Shown piece after piece: positions 6,713-7,108 of a DNA stretch of 7,108 nt. Position 1 is the first letter of the stretch. Each line of letters starts with the position of its first letter. The translations under genes and the position numbers were made by a program. Origin of the DNA: Acholeplasmataceae bacterium. GTDB taxonomy: Bacteria; Bacillota_I; Bacilli_A; ML615J-28; CAG-698. The notes below the pieces were generated by a model. It did not search any database. It saw only the letters and a program-made list of their open reading frames with translations, and was not told the DNA's origin. Where the stretch lies: NCBI GenBank assembly GCA_012840905.1, contig DUVT01000197.1:1-7108 (forward strand), in the 5' to 3' direction.

Positions 6713-6895
6713 TTACAACATAAAGAAAATAATTAGGATGATTGCTCCGGGGAGTCTAAATAGTGTAATTATAAGAATAGTCCAAAAGTTAACTGGAATA
6801 TTTATATTAATAAATGATCCTAATAAATTTACTGTAAAGATAATAATTAAAGCTATAAATAATGATTTGAATAGCCATTTGAAAAACTTTTTCAT
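6713..6895 (-). CDS. Small BofA-family membrane protein
   Basis: This 60-residue protein is almost wholly hydrophobic: a short basic N-terminus (MKKFFKWLFK), a first membrane segment (about 11-28) and a second (about 36-60). The stretch NLLGSFININIPVN followed by RLPGAIILII matches the core of the BofA/SigK-processing-inhibitor family (B. subtilis BofA has NMFGGSLGIHVPINLVTT and GIPGIAALAI). BofA holds back the SpoIVFB protease during sporulation; related short proteins of unknown role occur in non-spore-formers. The family match is by eye and the function here is unknown. B. subtilis BofA has 87 residues, so this version lacks the first N-terminal membrane segment. I chose the ATG at 6893-6895 over one four codons upstream (6905-6907), because GGGTGA at 6900-6905 suits the former. 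The gene lies 41 nt after surE and is probably cotranscribed with it. Confidence 0.72.
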   Translation of the reverse strand: MKKFFKWLFKSLFIALIIIFTVNLLGSFININIPVNFWTILIITLFRLPGAIILIIFFML

Positions 6896-6899
6896 ATTT

Positions 6900-6905
6900 T
6901 CACCC
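6900..6905 (-). promoter_or_regulatory. Ribosome-binding site that decides the BofA-like start
   Basis: GGGTGA lies 4 nt before the ATG at 6893-6895. The alternative in-frame ATG at 6905-6907 overlaps this motif and has only ACTTTA-type sequence before it, so the shorter 60-residue product is preferred. The spacing is slightly short, so this is moderate evidence. Confidence 0.5.
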
Positions 6906-6936
6906 ATTAAAGTATATGGGACAAAGTTATTTAATA

Positions 6937-7108
6937 TTACTTATTCTTTAAAAGATTTAGTACTTCGTAATTTGTCCGATCAATATTTAATGGGGTAATT
7001 GAAATGTAGTTTTCATGAATTGCACCTACATCGCTATTTTCATTTTCTACATCTCGTTCAAAATGCGGTCTTCCTCTTTGAAAATACATGCCATCAATAT
7101 TATCAAAC
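6937..7108 (-). CDS. surE: 5'/3'-nucleotidase SurE, C-terminal end (cut by window edge)
   Basis: Only the last 56 residues are visible, ending in TAA at 6937-6939; the frame is open to the window edge. The segment contains GMYFQRGRPHFERD, then ENSDVGAIHENYISITPLNIDRTNYEVL. The pattern S/TDVxAIxxxYISITPLxxDxT is the characteristic end of SurE, a metal-dependent phosphatase that removes phosphate from 5' and 3' nucleoside monophosphates. The catalytic metal-binding residues are near the N-terminus (usually an N-DDG motif) and lie outside the window, so activity cannot be judged. It is the upstream neighbour of the BofA-like gene in a likely shared transcript. Confidence 0.8.
   Translation of the reverse strand, partial: FDNIDGMYFQRGRPHFERDVENENSDVGAIHENYISITPLNIDRTNYEVLNLLKNK

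Noticed and set aside
6738..6998. Plus-strand open frame of 86 codons opposite the BofA-like gene and surE end
   Set aside because: The minus-strand frames here match known families; the plus-strand product matches nothing and spans two genes.
1..7108. An undescribed defence, mobile or toxin-antitoxin system
   Set aside because: All coding regions belong to known housekeeping families apart from the small BofA-like protein, and no terminal repeats, integrase, transposase or array is visible.

Overview
The window is a compact, AT-rich stretch of bacterial chromosome with every recognised gene on the minus strand. Read in the direction of transcription (right to left) the order is: surE (3' end only), a small BofA-like membrane protein, rpoE (RNA polymerase delta), pyrG, clpB, folD, pth, and mfd (5' end only). 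Delta factor, a ClpB without its N-terminal domain, a CIRCE operator, the rpoE-pyrG and pth-mfd adjacencies, and TAA as every stop all point to a low-GC Firmicute or Mollicutes-like lineage. Tryptophans are encoded by UGG and no gene needs UGA read-through, so the UGA=Trp code of Mycoplasma and Spiroplasma is not in use. Acholeplasma-like, Izemoplasma/Haloplasma-like or similar reduced Bacilli fit best. This placement is inference; no rRNA is present.

Region by region. 6937-7108 is the C-terminus of SurE. 6713-6895 is a 60-residue two-helix BofA-family protein 41 nt downstream. rpoE (6143-6658) has its own TTGAAA-17-TAAAAT promoter. Between rpoE and pyrG lie an extended -10 promoter and a strong hairpin with a T run, which sits in the pyrG leader like the pyrG attenuator of Firmicutes. 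pyrG (4431-6023) ends in a clear intrinsic terminator. A gap of about 100 bp (4280-4385) holds nothing I can support. Then come a near-consensus SigA promoter and a CIRCE element in front of clpB (2102-4207). folD (1159-1995) follows, with a probable -10 in the 106-bp gap, then a 12-bp perfect hairpin, pth (514-1089), and mfd, which overlaps pth by 8 bp. There is no gene-free stretch over 300 bases.

The genes are housekeeping functions: nucleotide supply (pyrG, folD), RNA polymerase function and transcription-coupled repair (rpoE, mfd), translation salvage (pth) and protein disaggregation (clpB). I see no mobile element, CRISPR array, toxin-antitoxin pair or defence island. The most interesting signals are within familiar genes. 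The CTP synthase keeps its synthetase motifs but has changes at many positions needed for glutamine use, including the catalytic His. A BofA-like protein, known from sporulation control, sits in a genome that otherwise looks non-sporulating. The pyrG leader has an attenuator-like hairpin but not the G-run start known from Bacillus.
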